DNA of 64,000 bases from Owenia fusiformis (lineage: Eukaryota > Annelida > Polychaeta > Sabellida > Oweniidae). The notes beneath the pieces were generated by a model that saw only the letters and a program-made list of their open reading frames with translations, did no database searches and was not told the DNA's origin. Location of the stretch: contig CAIIXF020000010.1 of NCBI GenBank assembly GCA_903813345.2, positions 5,073,169 to 5,137,168 on the forward strand, read 5' to 3'. The translations under genes were made by a program, and so were the position numbers. Within the stretch, counting starts at the first letter, position 1, and every line of letters starts with the position of its first letter. Positions 63,302 through 64,000 of the stretch are shown in pieces.

Positions 63302-64000
63302 ATGAGGGTGGGGCTATTTAATAATTTTCGGCTTTCTAAGAACAAGAACCGTGTAGTGAGAAATCGGTCACCATGTTACTTTACAGCTCACATTTACTTC
63401 GTTTTTCTAATTGTTATTGCTGTTTTTGCTGCTACGTTTTATAAGGGGCTTACGAGTATTATAATTTTACTTCTTGCGGTTGTTATATTCAATTTCTCGA
63501 TGATCGTCTTGCCACTCTTATGTTTCACAAGGTTCCTGTTGAAACATATCAAACATTTTAACCCGCGTTTTTGTATCACATTTCCATGGGCCTTATTATG
63601 CTTCATATTTTTCACACTAGCTTGCCCCGGTTTTGGGATGTGGATATATGCACCAAATTTGAAATATCTCATGTTAATGCACGGAGATATCCAACCGAAC
63701 CCAGGTCCGGTTGGACACGAAAATATCACATTTCTACTGTCAAACATAAATAGTATTACGGCAGACGAATCAACAAGATTCGAATGTTTAATAGATGAGA
63801 TGCGCTTAAACGAAGTCCATGTAGCTGGTATATGTGAGGTTGGACAAATTGCAAATGAAACTATCAAAAAGGATTACGATATTTCTGACTATCACCCGCC
63901 AATATACATTAGTGAGGGGAGGGGATTGATGGTCTACATAAAAAACAATATTTTCTTTAAAAAATGCCCGGATCTTGGCACTAAAAACACAACTGTGCAA
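63302..64000 (+). CDS. LINE ORF2 N-terminus: membrane-like leader, 2A-like motif and AP-endonuclease (runs off window)
   Basis: An uninterrupted frame from ATG 63302 to the window end (233 codons). Residues about 25-115 are strongly hydrophobic, with perhaps three membrane-like segments (IYFVFLIVIAVFAA; IIILLLAVVIFNF; ALLCFIFFTLA). Next comes LMLMHGDIQPNPGP (63671-63712), matching the 2A ribosome-skipping consensus D(V/I)ExNPGP except for Gln at the Glu position. After it starts the apurinic endonuclease domain: NITFLLSNINSI, HVAGICEV and GLMVYIKNN. 2A sequences at this place are known in several invertebrate non-LTR retrotransposons. Reverse transcriptase should follow outside the window. 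No break is seen in the visible part, unlike ORF1. Confidence 0.75.
   Translation, partial: MRVGLFNNFRLSKNKNRVVRNRSPCYFTAHIYFVFLIVIAVFAATFYKGLTSIIILLLAVVIFNFSMIVLPLLCFTRFLLKHIKHFNPRFCITFPWALLCFIFFTLACPGFGMWIYAPNLKYLMLMHGDIQPNPGPVGHENITFLLSNINSITADESTRFECLIDEMRLNEVHVAGICEVGQIANETIKKDYDISDYHPPIYISEGRGLMVYIKNNIFFKKCPDLGTKNTTVQ

Overview
This is a window from an animal (metazoan) nuclear genome. It is AT-rich, with small exons split by GT-AG introns, very low gene density, many inverted-repeat transposons, LINE fragments and large minisatellites. The gene content suggests a marine invertebrate, most likely a lophotrochozoan such as a mollusc, annelid or brachiopod: a FEM1 homologue, a pentameric ligand-gated channel without a Cys-loop, a nucleotidyltransferase-glucuronokinase fusion, and a LINE with a 2A-like motif. 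The species cannot be fixed from the sequence.

Layout. (1) 1-11 kb: minus-strand gene for a secreted sushi-domain protein, with a TATA box and signal-peptide exon near 10.9 kb and a sushi exon at 498-734; its putative 10-kb intron is filled with foldback elements. (2) 11-23.6 kb: no intact host gene; a degenerate LINE reverse transcriptase (14.5-15.8 kb), a 4.1-kb nest of inverted repeats (18.3-22.5 kb) and a CAGGGAGATAT-ended MITE. (3) 23.8-33.7 kb: minus-strand seven-exon gene for a 431-aa pLGIC. (4) 36.2-39.0 kb: minus-strand fem-1 homologue, two coding exons joined by a probable GC-AG intron. (5) 39.4-59.0 kb and beyond: plus-strand gene sharing a head-to-head promoter region with fem-1, coding for a nucleotidyltransferase fused to a GHMP (glucuronokinase-like) kinase; 19 exons (544 codons plus 2 nt) are visible and the 3' end lies past the window. 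(6) 59.4-64.0 kb: a LINE inside an intron of that gene; its ORF1 is split by a hAT-like element with a 5-bp target duplication, and its ORF2 runs off the window edge with a 2A-like GDIQPNPGP motif before the endonuclease domain.

The main discovery is a recurring architecture: several tandem arrays in two host genes are built from, or begin exactly at, exon-intron junctions. In the kinase gene the end of exon 13 plus the first six intron bases was amplified into 154 units of 48 bp (7.4 kb, no indels), giving about 155 in-phase 5' splice sites. In the pLGIC gene the 3' splice site plus the first 23 nt of exon 2 was amplified into about 90 units of 34 bp. Exon 2 of the kinase gene exists as four donor-less partial copies followed by the real exon; a 65-bp array starts at the exon 10 donor; and a degenerate 21-bp array ends at the exon 15 acceptor. 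All exon models here come from reading splice signals, phase and protein continuity by eye; no transcript or database comparison was available.
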